In this document: one piece after another, positions 1 through 8,163 of the stretch | Layout: the number at the start of each line of letters is the position of its first letter | How positions within the stretch are numbered: position 1 is the stretch's first letter | Assembly (NCBI GenBank): GCA_022360275.1 | Contig: JAKSDC010000030.1 | Span: forward strand, 1 to 50,243 | Source of the DNA: Chlorobiales bacterium | GTDB taxonomy: Bacteria; Bacteroidota; Chlorobiia; Chlorobiales; Chlorobiaceae | DNA: 50,243 nucleotides | Reading direction: 5' to 3' | The notes under the pieces: model-generated | Databases searched by the model: none | What the model was told of the DNA's origin: nothing | The model's input: only the letters and a program-made list of their open reading frames with translations | Made by a program: the position numbers and the translations under genes

Positions 1-464
1 ACATAGCAGGAGAATCGAATAATATTTTCGCATTTCTTGCCAACCCTATTGCCGTCCTTGCTATTGGTTTTGCGATTCTTGCTATCGGGCTGTCTTTCGT
101 TTAACCGCCACTGGCTGGCACTCATTCCAAAATAATTTTTAAAGGCTCGGGCAAAGGTGGCAGATCCTGAAAATCCTGTATCAAAAGCAATCTCGGTGAT
201 TGTTTTTTTAGGATTGGTTGATAATTGATTGGCTGCTTTCTGCACCCGAATCCGGTTAATAAAACGGCTCAGGGTCTCGCCTACACAGGCTTTGAAGATC
301 CGATGAAAATGAAAGGGTGAAAAGCAGGCCACACCGGCAAGAACTTCAAGGGTCAAATCCTCGTCAAGATGATTTTCGATATAGTCAATCACCCGATTGA
401 TGCGTGACATATATTCCGCTCTCATGGATTGAGCGGTGTTGTTTTTGTTTCCGGATCCCATCAT
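1..464 (-). CDS. AraC-family transcriptional regulator, partial (runs off left edge)
   Basis: Reading leftward from an ATG at 464 there is an open frame to the window edge of about 154 residues. Residues from about 18 onward form the double helix-turn-helix of AraC/XylS regulators, with a first helix region like INRVIDYIENHLDEDLTLE, the motif FSPFHFHRIFKACVGE, and the second-HTH signature IAFDTGFSGSATFARAFKNY followed by FGMSASQWR. The DNA-binding part is at the N terminus. This is the layout of Rob-like regulators that carry a C-terminal GyrI-like ligand domain, but that part is outside the window, so the effector is unknown. ATGs at 464, 461, 425 and 410 are in frame, and the start is not settled by a strong ribosome site. 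An in-frame stop lies just upstream at 486-488. Confidence 0.85.
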   Translation of the reverse strand, partial: MMGSGNKNNTAQSMRAEYMSRINRVIDYIENHLDEDLTLEVLAGVACFSPFHFHRIFKACVGETLSRFINRIRVQKAANQLSTNPKKTITEIAFDTGFSGSATFARAFKNYFGMSASQWRLNERQPDSKNRKTNSKDGNRVGKKCENIIRFSCY

Positions 465-573
465 AACGGCACTTCTTTTAACGCTCTATGCGACAAGCAG
501 CACACTGCGGGCTCAAGTATTATATAATGCTGTTACGATAGAGAAATCAGCATTGACAGTAAGTTCATGTCCT

Positions 574-1386
574 TTACCCGGGAACCCTGCCATGAAACAT
601 CGAATAGGTAAAGAACGCATAGTAATCAGGGTGGCGAAGAATAAAGTCTCTTGATTCCTGATGGCAGAGACGGAAAAACTCTTTCCGGTCTTCGTCCGCC
701 AACTCCTGCCCCGCCCCCTCCCATCGCATCTTGAAGAGCGCCGCCAGTGCATTATACATATCATCAGCCAACGGGGCGCAGGCTTGTCCTGAAAACGTTC
801 TGGCAGAAAGGTCAACAAAACCGGCCTGGCGGAACCAGCCGAACGAACGCAGGAAATGCTGCTCCGGATTTTTTCCCTTCAGGAACGGTGCCATGCCTGA
901 AGTTGTTGCATTAAGCCTTGCCTCCAGCAATGGATAACCAGGAAGAAGCTTCTCGGAAGACCAGGCAATAATTGCCACCGTGCCGCCGGGTTTCACAACA
1001 CGTACAAGTTCATTCAGCATATGTAAGGGGTCGGCAGGGATATAGCCTACACAATCCGCACTCCATGCCCAATCGAATGTATTGTCATTGAAAGGAATAA
1101 TGTTGAGATCTCCCTCCCGGAAAGCAATGCTATCCGACAGGCCCGCCTCATTTACAATGTCACTGGCGGAACCAATCGCTTCCGGAGATATATCAAGACC
1201 GGTGACCGAGCCTCCGGACCCTACATGTTCTGCCAACAGCATAGTTTGAAGGCCGATACCGCATCCTGCATCCAGCCCGCGACTTCCTGCAGGGAATTGA
1301 AGATCCTTTATCGCTGAACAAAGCACCGGCTCCCTTAGGGGCTGTGATAGTAACTCTCTTTCAACATCCATTTCAGGATCAGTCAT
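574..1386 (-). CDS. Class I SAM-dependent methyltransferase
   Basis: A 270-residue protein with a Rossmann-type methyltransferase fold. Motif I, LDAGCGIG, is at about residues 38-45. An acidic residue ends strand 2 (TGLDIS), then come REGDLNIIPF, the motif IV-like region FDWAWSADCVGYI, and a post-motif RVVKPGGTVAIIAW. This is the Methyltransf_11/25 type found in many small-molecule methyltransferases. The C-terminal 110 residues, rich in aromatics, probably form the substrate lid. The substrate cannot be read from the sequence. It stands alone between an AraC-type regulator and a PLD-like gene, all leftward, with 93 bases separating it from the latter. Confidence 0.85.
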   Translation of the reverse strand: MTDPEMDVERELLSQPLREPVLCSAIKDLQFPAGSRGLDAGCGIGLQTMLLAEHVGSGGSVTGLDISPEAIGSASDIVNEAGLSDSIAFREGDLNIIPFNDNTFDWAWSADCVGYIPADPLHMLNELVRVVKPGGTVAIIAWSSEKLLPGYPLLEARLNATTSGMAPFLKGKNPEQHFLRSFGWFRQAGFVDLSARTFSGQACAPLADDMYNALAALFKMRWEGAGQELADEDRKEFFRLCHQESRDFILRHPDYYAFFTYSMFHGRVPG

Positions 1387-1479
1387 GGCAATACATCAAA
1401 GACTGCATAGGTTCTACCTCTCTATTCCCATTTCCGTAAAATCATTAAAGATTCACGGCTGGCTCCGGGACTGAATCAT

Positions 1480-3177
1480 TCAATAACCGGCGAACCTCAA
1501 CCTGTCAAGGTTTTTAAGACTTCCCTCTTTAAAATATTCCTCACACCAGTTGTCATCACCGGAAAGTGAAGGGGGGGCAGTCGGCTCACCCGCCCTGATC
1601 CGCTCCCTGGCACTGTAACGAAAACGGTAGTGATCGTAGATGCGCATGATCTCGCAGAGATAAACATCGGCAACATCAATGTCCCTTCTGATGATAAGAT
1701 AATTTTCATCATTGTTTCTGGAAGCATTGGTTGAAAAATTATGCGATCCTGAAATGATCATCGGCAGGTCGGAGGTCACGTCGATAACGACAGCTTTTGT
1801 ATGCACGCGGATATTTCCCCTCTGCCCGGCAGTGGTTTCTTTAAGCCATCCTTCAAGTCCGCCTGGCAACAGAGCTGCCGCCGTAAAGTGTGCGGTCCTG
1901 TCCCTGTGGATTCCGGTAATCCTCGAACTCGAGGAGTTCTGTACACCCATTCTCAGAATCGCGTCATGGGGCGAGCCGAGAAGCGCGTCCGCAATCTCGT
2001 CGCGCAACCGGAAAGCAGTCGAAAAGATCACATCACGTTTTGCCCTGCCTATCAAATCAGCGATTGCCCCGATATCGGCAAGATTTGACCGGGGGGAAAA
2101 TCCGCCGAAACGCTCCGGTGAAGTCGGAATGACATTGTCCCTGTTGATCGCGTATTTCGTAGACCTTCGATTTGAAAGGGTTGCAAGAAGCGTTTCATAC
2201 ATTCTCGCGTAGTTCTCGAGGATTGCCGGATTACGGGTGATATGGACGACATTAGCCTGGCGATAGCAACCGTTTTCAGTCCAGTTTGTGGAACCGGCAA
2301 GGACAGCGACAGGTTGGCGGGACCCATCCGAGAGTATCCTGCTGAGAATCACGAATTTGTTATGCATAATTGCCGTTGTCACGCGAGGGAACAGAGCCGC
2401 TCCCGGTATCTCAGGGTCATGAAGCCTGTGCTCGTTCTCCAGTGTTGCCTTATCATCCTTTTTGGCGTGATAGACAATACGTATCTTAGCCCCCCTTTCG
2501 GCAGCGTCTACCATAGCCTGATGAAGACGGGGAAGATGGTATTCATAGATAGCCAGATCGATTGCCCAACTGCTGTCTTCAGCCTGTTCCAGAAAAGATT
2601 CAATCCTTTCAACCATTCCCCTTGACAACCAGTCGAGTGCACGCTGAGGCAGGCTTTTCGATCCAAGTGTACCGGCTTCTTTTGCCTGCTGAATTTCTTC
2701 GTCCAGATCAGGAAAACGCCGGGAAAATGCCTGGGAAGAAGCCACTGCCCTGTTGAATATAATCGCATCTTCTCCCTGGAAATCCTGGGTATCAACCGCG
2801 ACCACGGGTCCTTCCTTAAGATAAAGCCTGCGGTTAGAGCCCGTAACCGGTGCCCTGCCTTTAGGGTAGACAGGGTAAACACGATAGGCATACCGTGTTC
2901 CCGGATAGACTGCATAGTCAGACCAGCGAAATTTCTGAATTGGAGCCACATTTGTAGCAAGCAGTTCAGAAGGACCCTTGCTTGTACCGGGAAAATCGAG
3001 ACTCCCCTGCAGCCAGTTGATACGGCCGGCATAGCGTCCGCTGAGCGTCTCGCGGCAAATACCAAAACCAAGCAGCCCGGACCGCTTTGCAGACTCAACA
3101 TCGAACGCCAGCAATACTCCTGTTGTCCCGGCATATGCTTTTACCCGGACCCCGTTAGCCTCAGCAATTCGTCTCAC
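1480..3177 (-). CDS. Phospholipase D-like domain protein with two HKD half-sites
   Basis: A 565-residue protein with two PLD repeats. The first half-site is H272-x-K274 (MHNKFVIL) followed by GSTNWT at 295-300; it lacks the usual Asp four residues after the Lys. The second is a complete HxKxxxxD at H459, K461 and D466, followed by GSHNFS at 477-482. Such pairs form one active site in PLD-family phosphodiesterases and nucleases. Residues 1-135 precede the catalytic part and include a beta-rich stretch around YAYRVYPVYP resembling a fibronectin-III-like strand. The C terminus (about 535-565) is acidic and aromatic. No signal peptide is seen, so a cytoplasmic role is likely. Substrate unknown: lipid, nucleic acid or other phosphodiester. 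Confidence 0.8.
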   Translation of the reverse strand: MRRIAEANGVRVKAYAGTTGVLLAFDVESAKRSGLLGFGICRETLSGRYAGRINWLQGSLDFPGTSKGPSELLATNVAPIQKFRWSDYAVYPGTRYAYRVYPVYPKGRAPVTGSNRRLYLKEGPVVAVDTQDFQGEDAIIFNRAVASSQAFSRRFPDLDEEIQQAKEAGTLGSKSLPQRALDWLSRGMVERIESFLEQAEDSSWAIDLAIYEYHLPRLHQAMVDAAERGAKIRIVYHAKKDDKATLENEHRLHDPEIPGAALFPRVTTAIMHNKFVILSRILSDGSRQPVAVLAGSTNWTENGCYRQANVVHITRNPAILENYARMYETLLATLSNRRSTKYAINRDNVIPTSPERFGGFSPRSNLADIGAIADLIGRAKRDVIFSTAFRLRDEIADALLGSPHDAILRMGVQNSSSSRITGIHRDRTAHFTAAALLPGGLEGWLKETTAGQRGNIRVHTKAVVIDVTSDLPMIISGSHNFSTNASRNNDENYLIIRRDIDVADVYLCEIMRIYDHYRFRYSARERIRAGEPTAPPSLSGDDNWCEEYFKEGSLKNLDRLRFAGY

Positions 3178-3329
3178 GAACTCTCTCCTCCACAGTAATA
3201 CGGTTTATACCGACACGTTTCTTGAAAAAGGATACTTCATGGATGACATCTCCCTTTGGACCCGGACCCCGTTTTATAGTCAAAAAAACGCTTGAGGATT
3301 CCAGACACCCAATATCTCAAAAACAAATC

Positions 3330-4055
3330 TCATACAACCTGTTTCCTCGACATCCAGAAATCATCGTGCCCCTCCTTCACAATTACGACGATCTTCTGGC
3401 CTTTGCAGAGCTCAAGCACGGCAAGGAACGTAACGACAAGTACGAGAGGCTCTTTCATACCTGTCAGAACCGTCCTAAAAGAGATCTGGATTGTTTCCTG
3501 CAGCTTTCCGAGAATCAGCTCGCATTGTTCGTCAATCGTTACCGGTGCCTCATCGACATTCTGCACGCTCACTCTCGGCATTTTGTCAAGAACCGATTTG
3601 TAGGTCATGATCAGGTGGTAAAGCGTCGGGCGGTTGACCGGCTCATCGAGCTCATCGATAACTTCCGGCTCGAACGATTCATAATATCCTCGGGCAAACA
3701 TGGCACGCCTCGTTTCTTCAAGCACACGCATTTTTTCCGCCCCCTCCTTGATGCGCTTGTACTCCATCAGCCGTTCGGCCAGCTCCGTTCTTGGGTCGAA
3801 CTCGGACGCGTCACCTTCTTCAAGTGCCTCGTTCGGCAGAAGCATCTTTGCCTTGATGCTCATCAGGAGTGAGGCCATGTAGATAAATTCAGCCGCCACT
3901 TCGAGATTGAGACTCTGCATAGCTTCGAGGTAGCCGATAAAGTCTTTGGTTATTTTGGAAATCGGGATATTATAAATATCAAGTTCGTCCCGTTTGATAA
4001 AAAAAAGCAACAGATCAAGCGGTCCCTCAAACTCTTCAAGGCTTATTCGAAACAT
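3330..4055 (-). CDS. scpA: Segregation and condensation protein A
   Basis: A 241-residue kleisin. It begins with the ScpA hallmark FEGPLDLLLFFIKRDELDIY, followed by ISKITKDFIGYLEAMQSLNLEVAAEFIYMASLLMSIKAKMLLP broken over residues 30-75. ScpA bridges the heads of an SMC dimer together with ScpB and helps compact and separate the chromosome. The C-terminal winged-helix part ends with GHDDFWMSR. No scpB or smc is adjacent, so it is an unlinked member of the complex here. It is divergent from the downstream rightward TPR gene, with 79 bases between the start codons. Confidence 0.93.
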   Translation of the reverse strand: MFRISLEEFEGPLDLLLFFIKRDELDIYNIPISKITKDFIGYLEAMQSLNLEVAAEFIYMASLLMSIKAKMLLPNEALEEGDASEFDPRTELAERLMEYKRIKEGAEKMRVLEETRRAMFARGYYESFEPEVIDELDEPVNRPTLYHLIMTYKSVLDKMPRVSVQNVDEAPVTIDEQCELILGKLQETIQISFRTVLTGMKEPLVLVVTFLAVLELCKGQKIVVIVKEGHDDFWMSRKQVV

Positions 4056-4134
4056 ACAGGTTTATGCTTTGGGTACTTTTGGTGTAGAAATAAAATAGGA
4101 AATACCACAAAAATAGCTTTAGCTTTGATACACG

Positions 4135-4677
4135 ATGTACAACCTCATTCCATATCTACTGGCCGCTCTTTTGAGTGCTTTTTTTGCATGGACTCCGCTC
4201 CATGCCGACTCCCCGAAACAGTCCTTTAACAAGGGTTACAAACAACATCTCAGCGGAAGCCATAGTAATGCAGCAACGTATTATACAAAGGCAATAAGGA
4301 GCAAGCCGTCATATGTCCAGGCCTATCTGATGCGTGCTGCTGCATATCACTCCCTCAAAGAGTATGAGCTGGCCATGCAGGATTACACCAAGGTCATTGA
4401 ACTTGGCGAAAAATATTTCAAGGCTGTCGGGCACTTCAACCGGGGCATGGTTCAGTACGATATCGGAAAGTACAATGCCGCTATCATAGATTTCACCTGG
4501 GCGTTGTCGTATGATCACAAGATGGCGATAGCCTATCTACACCGGGGTATTGCAAAAGGACGAGTCGGCGATAGGAACGGGCAGGTCACCGATTTTCTCT
4601 ACGCTGCCCGTACCGGAGATTTCGAGGTCAGAAAATGGCTCAAGAAACATGCCCCGCATGTGCTCGAAAGAAAATAA
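4135..4677 (+). CDS. Secreted or periplasmic TPR-repeat protein
   Basis: A 180-residue protein with an N-terminal signal peptide (hydrophobic stretch about residues 5-20, likely cleavage near LHADS at 22-26). It is followed by at least three tetratricopeptide repeats at roughly 28-61, 62-97 and 98-131, with a weaker fourth to about 165. Typical TPR spacing shows in AYLMRAAAYHSLKEYELAMQ, GHFNRGMVQYDIGKYNAAII and AYLHRGIAKGRVGDRNGQ. TPRs are protein-binding scaffolds, so a role in a periplasmic complex is likely but the partner is unknown. It converges on the papain-like protease gene, with 63 bases and a small hairpin between them. Confidence 0.8.
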   Translation: MYNLIPYLLAALLSAFFAWTPLHADSPKQSFNKGYKQHLSGSHSNAATYYTKAIRSKPSYVQAYLMRAAAYHSLKEYELAMQDYTKVIELGEKYFKAVGHFNRGMVQYDIGKYNAAIIDFTWALSYDHKMAIAYLHRGIAKGRVGDRNGQVTDFLYAARTGDFEVRKWLKKHAPHVLERK

Positions 4678-4704
4678 GCCGCAAACAACTCAACGATTCA
4701 ACAA

Positions 4705-4720
4705 TCCCGACCTGTCGGGA
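4705..4720. terminator. Short perfect hairpin between convergent genes
   Basis: TCCCGACCTGTCGGGA is a perfect palindrome midway between the convergent TPR and protease genes. There is no T-run on either side, so a role as bidirectional terminator is only inferred from its position. Confidence 0.4.
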
Positions 4721-4740
4721 GAAACAAATCAACAGCTCTT

Positions 4741-5664
4741 CTACAGTCCGAACTGTTTCGTATTTACCATCCCCATACTCATGATCGACCAGAAATCGAC
4801 CGCAAGTCCTTGCAGAACATACTCGTAAGGCAGCCAGCCGTACCCTCCGTCACCCCATCCCTTGCCCCAGGAGTTCCTGATAAGCAAAGCTCCTCTTGTT
4901 TTCTTATTGCAACGAGTATTCCTTATCTCCTTTTTATCATCGAAACCAACTGCGACGATTGCATGGCCCCATTCAGCTTCTTCGTTGAAACAGGGAAACG
5001 GAATGCACCCTTTTTCCTCCGTAGCACCGAATGACGGGAATCCGAAAAAACCAAACATTGAAGGAACTCCGGCAGCGAGAAACCTTTTTATGCTTTCGAG
5101 CACATTCTTGCGGTTGATATTCGAGCCGAGAGGATCATGACAGAAATATTTCAGCGCTTCAAAATTATCGGCAACCGAATAGACAAACCCGGTCGGCTCT
5201 TTATCAAAATCCGGATCGACATCGGTATACTCCCAGTAATTCTCATGTGGAACCCCGCACAGGACAAGCGCTCCCATGGTATTTCTGAGCCACGCCCCGG
5301 TGTCACCTGTAACCTTCATCAGGTTTCGGGTAGTTTTATAAACAAAGAGCCGTGAACCGTCAATGTGGTCATCAAAGGCCCTTCGCTGCAGGTATTCTAT
5401 CACTCCCACAGCAGCATTTGCCGTACATGAACCTATTTTCCCCTGGTCTTCGATCTCGGAACACCACCTTCTCAGGTCAATGGCATTCGGCACAGCCGAA
5501 TTCAACGATTTTGCACTTTGCTTCAGCTTCAGTTTTTTGGCCATTTCGGCAATTTCCGGGGTATCAACGGTATAATCCCTCAAATCAGGCATCGGTGGAA
5601 GCCATCCCGTCCCGAACATTGCAGGTGAGCCGCCGATACGCAGACTTACATGTTTGGGTATCAT
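4741..5664 (-). CDS. Papain-like (C1 family) cysteine protease
   Basis: A 307-residue protein with the full papain catalytic set in order. The oxyanion Gln74 and Cys80 are in IEDQGKIGSCTANAAV, His234 is in EWGHAIVAVGFDD, and Asn264 is in LIRNSWGKGWGDGGYGW. Neither an N-terminal signal peptide nor a long inhibitory propeptide is visible: only about 60 residues precede the catalytic core, so it may act in the cytoplasm or leave by a non-Sec route. The start at 5664 is fixed by a strong ribosome site (AAGGAGG at 5670-5676). Bacterial C1 proteases of this form are scattered and their substrates mostly unknown. The neighbouring TPR gene is convergent, so a shared operon is excluded. Confidence 0.87.
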   Translation of the reverse strand: MIPKHVSLRIGGSPAMFGTGWLPPMPDLRDYTVDTPEIAEMAKKLKLKQSAKSLNSAVPNAIDLRRWCSEIEDQGKIGSCTANAAVGVIEYLQRRAFDDHIDGSRLFVYKTTRNLMKVTGDTGAWLRNTMGALVLCGVPHENYWEYTDVDPDFDKEPTGFVYSVADNFEALKYFCHDPLGSNINRKNVLESIKRFLAAGVPSMFGFFGFPSFGATEEKGCIPFPCFNEEAEWGHAIVAVGFDDKKEIRNTRCNKKTRGALLIRNSWGKGWGDGGYGWLPYEYVLQGLAVDFWSIMSMGMVNTKQFGL

Positions 5665-5669
5665 AAAAA

Positions 5670-5676
5670 CCTCCTT
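5670..5676 (-). promoter_or_regulatory. Strong Shine-Dalgarno of the protease gene
   Basis: On the minus strand the sequence AAGGAGG lies five bases before the ATG at 5664, in an A/T-rich context. A nearly identical leader precedes the ferritin-like gene at 9647 (9654-9660). Most other genes in the window have weaker sites. Confidence 0.7.
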
Positions 5677-5789
5677 TTTTGGATGTTTCTGAGCAAGCCC
5701 CCTTCAAACAGCTCCAGCGATCAAAAACAGTTCGCCGGAAGGAAGGAATAATGGACCTTTCGCAAGATAATACGAAAAATTTTCATCAG

Positions 5790-5918
5790 ACTAAAGGGCA
5801 CTTCTCTTTATTTATTCCGCGGCTCAATTGTTTCGTTGAGCGGATAGAAAAGGGTTTCCGTGCTCCGTTCGCCTTGCACTTGAACCGCTCATGACAATAA
5901 ATAGAGGTACCCTAAAGT
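5790..5918. repeat. Quasi-palindromic repeat, copy 1
   Basis: A 129-bp element with imperfect terminal inverted repeats of about 23 bp (5790-5812 against 5896-5918, about 18 of 23 matching) and an internal inverted repeat GCTCAA/TTGAGC around 5822-5840. Copy 2 at 7916-8046 is in the same orientation and, by hand alignment, nearly 90% identical. The two copies bracket the glnK-amt pair. Short length, lack of a plausible gene and inverted ends fit a non-autonomous mobile repeat (MITE-like) or a dispersed structured repeat. Confidence 0.75.
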
Positions 5919-5924
5919 ATGCAA

Positions 5925-5976
5925 AAAAAGAAAAGAGGCGGTCTCAGTTTTAATTCTGGGACCGCCTCCTTTTTTT
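5925..5976. terminator. Bidirectional intrinsic terminator after glnK
   Basis: The 13-base arms 5935-5947 (GAGGCGGTCTCAG) and 5956-5968 (CTGGGACCGCCTC) form a near-perfect stem with an 8-base loop. An A-rich run on the left and a T-run on the right make it usable from either strand. It lies just beyond the glnK stop at 5998, so it most likely ends the amt-glnK transcript. Confidence 0.88.
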
Positions 5977-5997
5977 CGCAGCATCCTGACTTGTCTC

Positions 5998-6339
5998 CTA
6001 TATAGCAATGCCCCCCTGCTCACCCGTCCTTATCCGCACACACTGCTCGAGGGGACTGACAAATATTTTTCCGTCGCCCACCTCGCCACTGCCGTGCCGC
6101 GCCGATTCTACGATGGTGTTAATCGTGGTATCGACAAAATCATCATTGACTGCGATCTCGATACGTATTTTAGGGATCAGATTCGGCACAATCTTCCTGC
6201 CGCGATAGATATCGATATCCTCCTGCCTTCCGTGGCCTGAAATCCGGCTGACCGATATCCTCGTAATATCTGCCTGGATAAGGGCCTCGCGGACCGTATC
6301 CAGCTTGTCCTCTTGAATTATGGCGGTTATCAGCTTCAT
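5998..6339 (-). CDS. glnK: P-II nitrogen regulatory protein, GlnK-type
   Basis: A 113-residue P-II signal protein: MKLITAIIQEDKLDTVREAL at the N terminus, the B-loop VGDGKIFVSPLEQCVRIRTGE and an AI end. P-II proteins bind ATP/ADP and 2-oxoglutarate and, when paired with Amt, plug the ammonium channel with the T-loop. The T-loop here (about 37-55) reads GRQEDIDIYRGRKIVPNLIP; the position matching the uridylylated Tyr51 of E. coli GlnB is Ile50, so control by uridylylation is not expected. The gene starts 12 bases after the amt stop, so the two are almost surely one transcript, ended by the terminator near 5950. Confidence 0.93.
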   Translation of the reverse strand: MKLITAIIQEDKLDTVREALIQADITRISVSRISGHGRQEDIDIYRGRKIVPNLIPKIRIEIAVNDDFVDTTINTIVESARHGSGEVGDGKIFVSPLEQCVRIRTGEQGGIAI

Positions 6340-6351
6340 AGTAATTGAGAC

Positions 6352-7680
6352 TTAGTTAAGATTGATAAGACCATAACCGTGCTCCCCATGAAGGCTCTGA
6401 TCAAGACCGGTCATCTCATCGGTCTCATTCAAGCGGAATCCGACGGTTTTTTCAACAATAAACAGCAGGACAATCGTCACGGCTGCTGCGTATACAATGG
6501 TTATGCCGACTGCAGATGCTTGAACCCCAAGCTGCTGCCAGACAGTCCAGCTGCCACCGGCGGCCACTGCAGCTTCGGCCATCCAGCTTTCACGAATAAA
6601 GAACGTCAGGGCCAGCGCACCGACAATTCCACCAACTCCATGAATCCCGAAAGCATCGAGACTATCATCATATCCTGCACGGTTTTTCACCTGTATGGCA
6701 AGGAAACAGAAAACAGAAGCTCCGGCACCAATCACGATTGCTCCGTCAGGCTGAACAACGCCTGCGGCAGGAGTAATCGCAACAAGACCGGCGAGAATTC
6801 CCGAGACAACACCAAGACTGGTTGCTTTTTTATAGAGCATGGCTTCTATGATGATCCATGCAAATGCCCCAGCCGCTGCTGCAATCTGAGTTACAGTAAG
6901 AGCCCGACCTGTATCGAGGTCACTTGCAACTGCACTGCCTGCATTGAATCCGAACCAGCCGACCCAGAGGAGGCCTGCCCCTATCATTGTCATAACAAGG
7001 TTGTTGGGATGCACGACATTTTTCGGATACCCCCGCCTTGCGCCCAGGAAAAGTGCTGCGACAAGGGCGCTGACCCCCGAAGAGATATGCACCACGGTGC
7101 CTCCGGCAAAATCGATCGCTCCGGCGGGGCCCATATTGAACAGAAATCCGTCTTCGGCCCAGACCCAGTGGCAGATTGGGCTGTAAACCATGATACTCCA
7201 TAACGCAATAAACAGCACAAATCCCCTGAAACTTACTCTTTCGGCAAAAGCACCGGCAATCAGCGCCGGAGTGATAATGGCAAATTTCCCCTGAAACATG
7301 GCAAAAACATATTCAGGGATTCCTGAATCGAGAATAGAATCGTCGATACCTTTGAGAAGAACATAATCAGGGTTCCACCCTACAAGACCACCCAGGACAC
7401 TCGGACCGAAACTCAGAGCGTAACCTACCGCAGGCCACAAAACCCCGATGACGACCATAGCTGAAAAACTATGCATCATGGTACCCAGAACGTTTTTTGT
7501 CCGCACCAAGCCGCCGTAGAACATTGCAAGTCCTGGGACCATCAACAGCACAAGCGTGGTTGCCGTCAGCATCCACGCGGTCGTTCCCGAGTCCGTCACC
7601 TCACCCGATGCCCAAACAGTATCGGCTGCAGTGACAGCCAGAAACAGCAGGAATCCCGCCCTTGTCAACTTTTTAACCAT
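6352..7680 (-). CDS. amt: Ammonium transporter
   Basis: A 442-residue Amt/Mep/Rh channel. An N-terminal signal sequence (about 1-25, ending near VWASGE) precedes eleven expected membrane helices. Family motifs are MVPGLAMFYGGLVRTKNVL (47-65), AGGTVVHISSG with the pore His198, and FGIHGVGGIVG with the second pore His347. Length matches bacterial Amt proteins carrying a cleaved signal. It conducts ammonium into the cell for assimilation, gated by the GlnK encoded immediately downstream. The intergenic region upstream holds a copy of the dispersed repeat; no sigma-54 promoter pattern was recognised there. Confidence 0.95.
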   Translation of the reverse strand: MVKKLTRAGFLLFLAVTAADTVWASGEVTDSGTTAWMLTATTLVLLMVPGLAMFYGGLVRTKNVLGTMMHSFSAMVVIGVLWPAVGYALSFGPSVLGGLVGWNPDYVLLKGIDDSILDSGIPEYVFAMFQGKFAIITPALIAGAFAERVSFRGFVLFIALWSIMVYSPICHWVWAEDGFLFNMGPAGAIDFAGGTVVHISSGVSALVAALFLGARRGYPKNVVHPNNLVMTMIGAGLLWVGWFGFNAGSAVASDLDTGRALTVTQIAAAAGAFAWIIIEAMLYKKATSLGVVSGILAGLVAITPAAGVVQPDGAIVIGAGASVFCFLAIQVKNRAGYDDSLDAFGIHGVGGIVGALALTFFIRESWMAEAAVAAGGSWTVWQQLGVQASAVGITIVYAAAVTIVLLFIVEKTVGFRLNETDEMTGLDQSLHGEHGYGLINLN

Positions 7681-7915
7681 AACTGAAACGTTTAGAAAAG
7701 TAATTGAATATTTCCTTATTTTTTAAACCTCATGCGGTAAACTTAAAAAAAATATTAAGCATTACAAATGAATTCCGGAAATTAATTACATCCACGTCTC
7801 GACTCCCACAAAAATGTCAGATAGAGGCCTGGTAGTTACAGGCGGTTGCATGTCAGCAAAAAGCGGATGTTCCTGTACTGTCTACCGTTGGCTGATCACC
7901 GGCTACAGGAGATGC
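7681..7915. other. Intergenic region upstream of amt
   Basis: About 235 bases, A/T-rich next to the amt start and more mixed further away, then the second repeat copy begins. It must contain the amt promoter, but no convincing -35/-10 or sigma-54 -24/-12 pair could be picked by eye. No plausible gene. Confidence 0.5.
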
Positions 7916-8046
7916 TGTAAAAGACACCTCTCTTTATTTATTCCGCGACTCAACTGCGCTTGGTTGAACGGATAGGAGAAGGGTTCTGCGCTCCGTTCAC
8001 CTTGCACTTGAACCGCTCATGACAATAAATAGAGGTGCCCTAAAGT
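7916..8046. repeat. Quasi-palindromic repeat, copy 2
   Basis: Second copy of the element at 5790-5918. The most conserved parts are the left segment CTCTTTATTTATTCCGCG and the right segment covering 8000-8046, including GCACTTGAACCGCTCATGAC. Differences cluster around the internal stem-loop (7945-7985), where copy 2 has about two extra bases. The ends again form an inverted repeat (CACCTCT-TTTATT). Confidence 0.75.
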
Positions 8047-8106
8047 TTTGTGACAGGAGGGGTTTTTTCTTTTTGAAATCAGCAAACCGGAAGAGTAAAT
8101 TACGTT

Positions 8107-8163
8107 ATCAGCCAATGGTTGGCTGATTGCTGCCACATAACTTGTGCTTTGGCTATGTGGCAG
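8107..8163 (+). promoter_or_regulatory. Two tandem perfect hairpins ahead of the RRM gene
   Basis: Hairpin 1 (8107-8127) has a 9-bp perfect stem, ATCAGCCAA/TTGGCTGAT, with a 3-base loop. Hairpin 2 (8130-8163) has a 10-bp perfect stem, CTGCCACATA/TATGTGGCAG, with a 14-base loop. They sit two bases apart, 44 bases before the ATG at 8207, where a 5' leader would be. A role in transcript control or autoregulation by the encoded RNA-binding protein is inference. Confidence 0.6.

Noticed and set aside
436..654. 72-codon plus-strand frame over the AraC/methyltransferase junction
   Set aside because: It overlaps the regulator start and the methyltransferase 3' end antisense and has no family resemblance or ribosome site.
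3222..3872. 216-codon plus-strand frame
   Set aside because: Almost entirely antisense to scpA, which has unambiguous homology.
5679..5894. 71-codon plus-strand frame
   Set aside because: About half of it lies in the dispersed repeat and ends within it; composition is not protein-like.
7681..7915. Sigma-54 promoter for amt
   Set aside because: No TGGCAC-N5-TTGC-like pair was found on the minus strand before amt.
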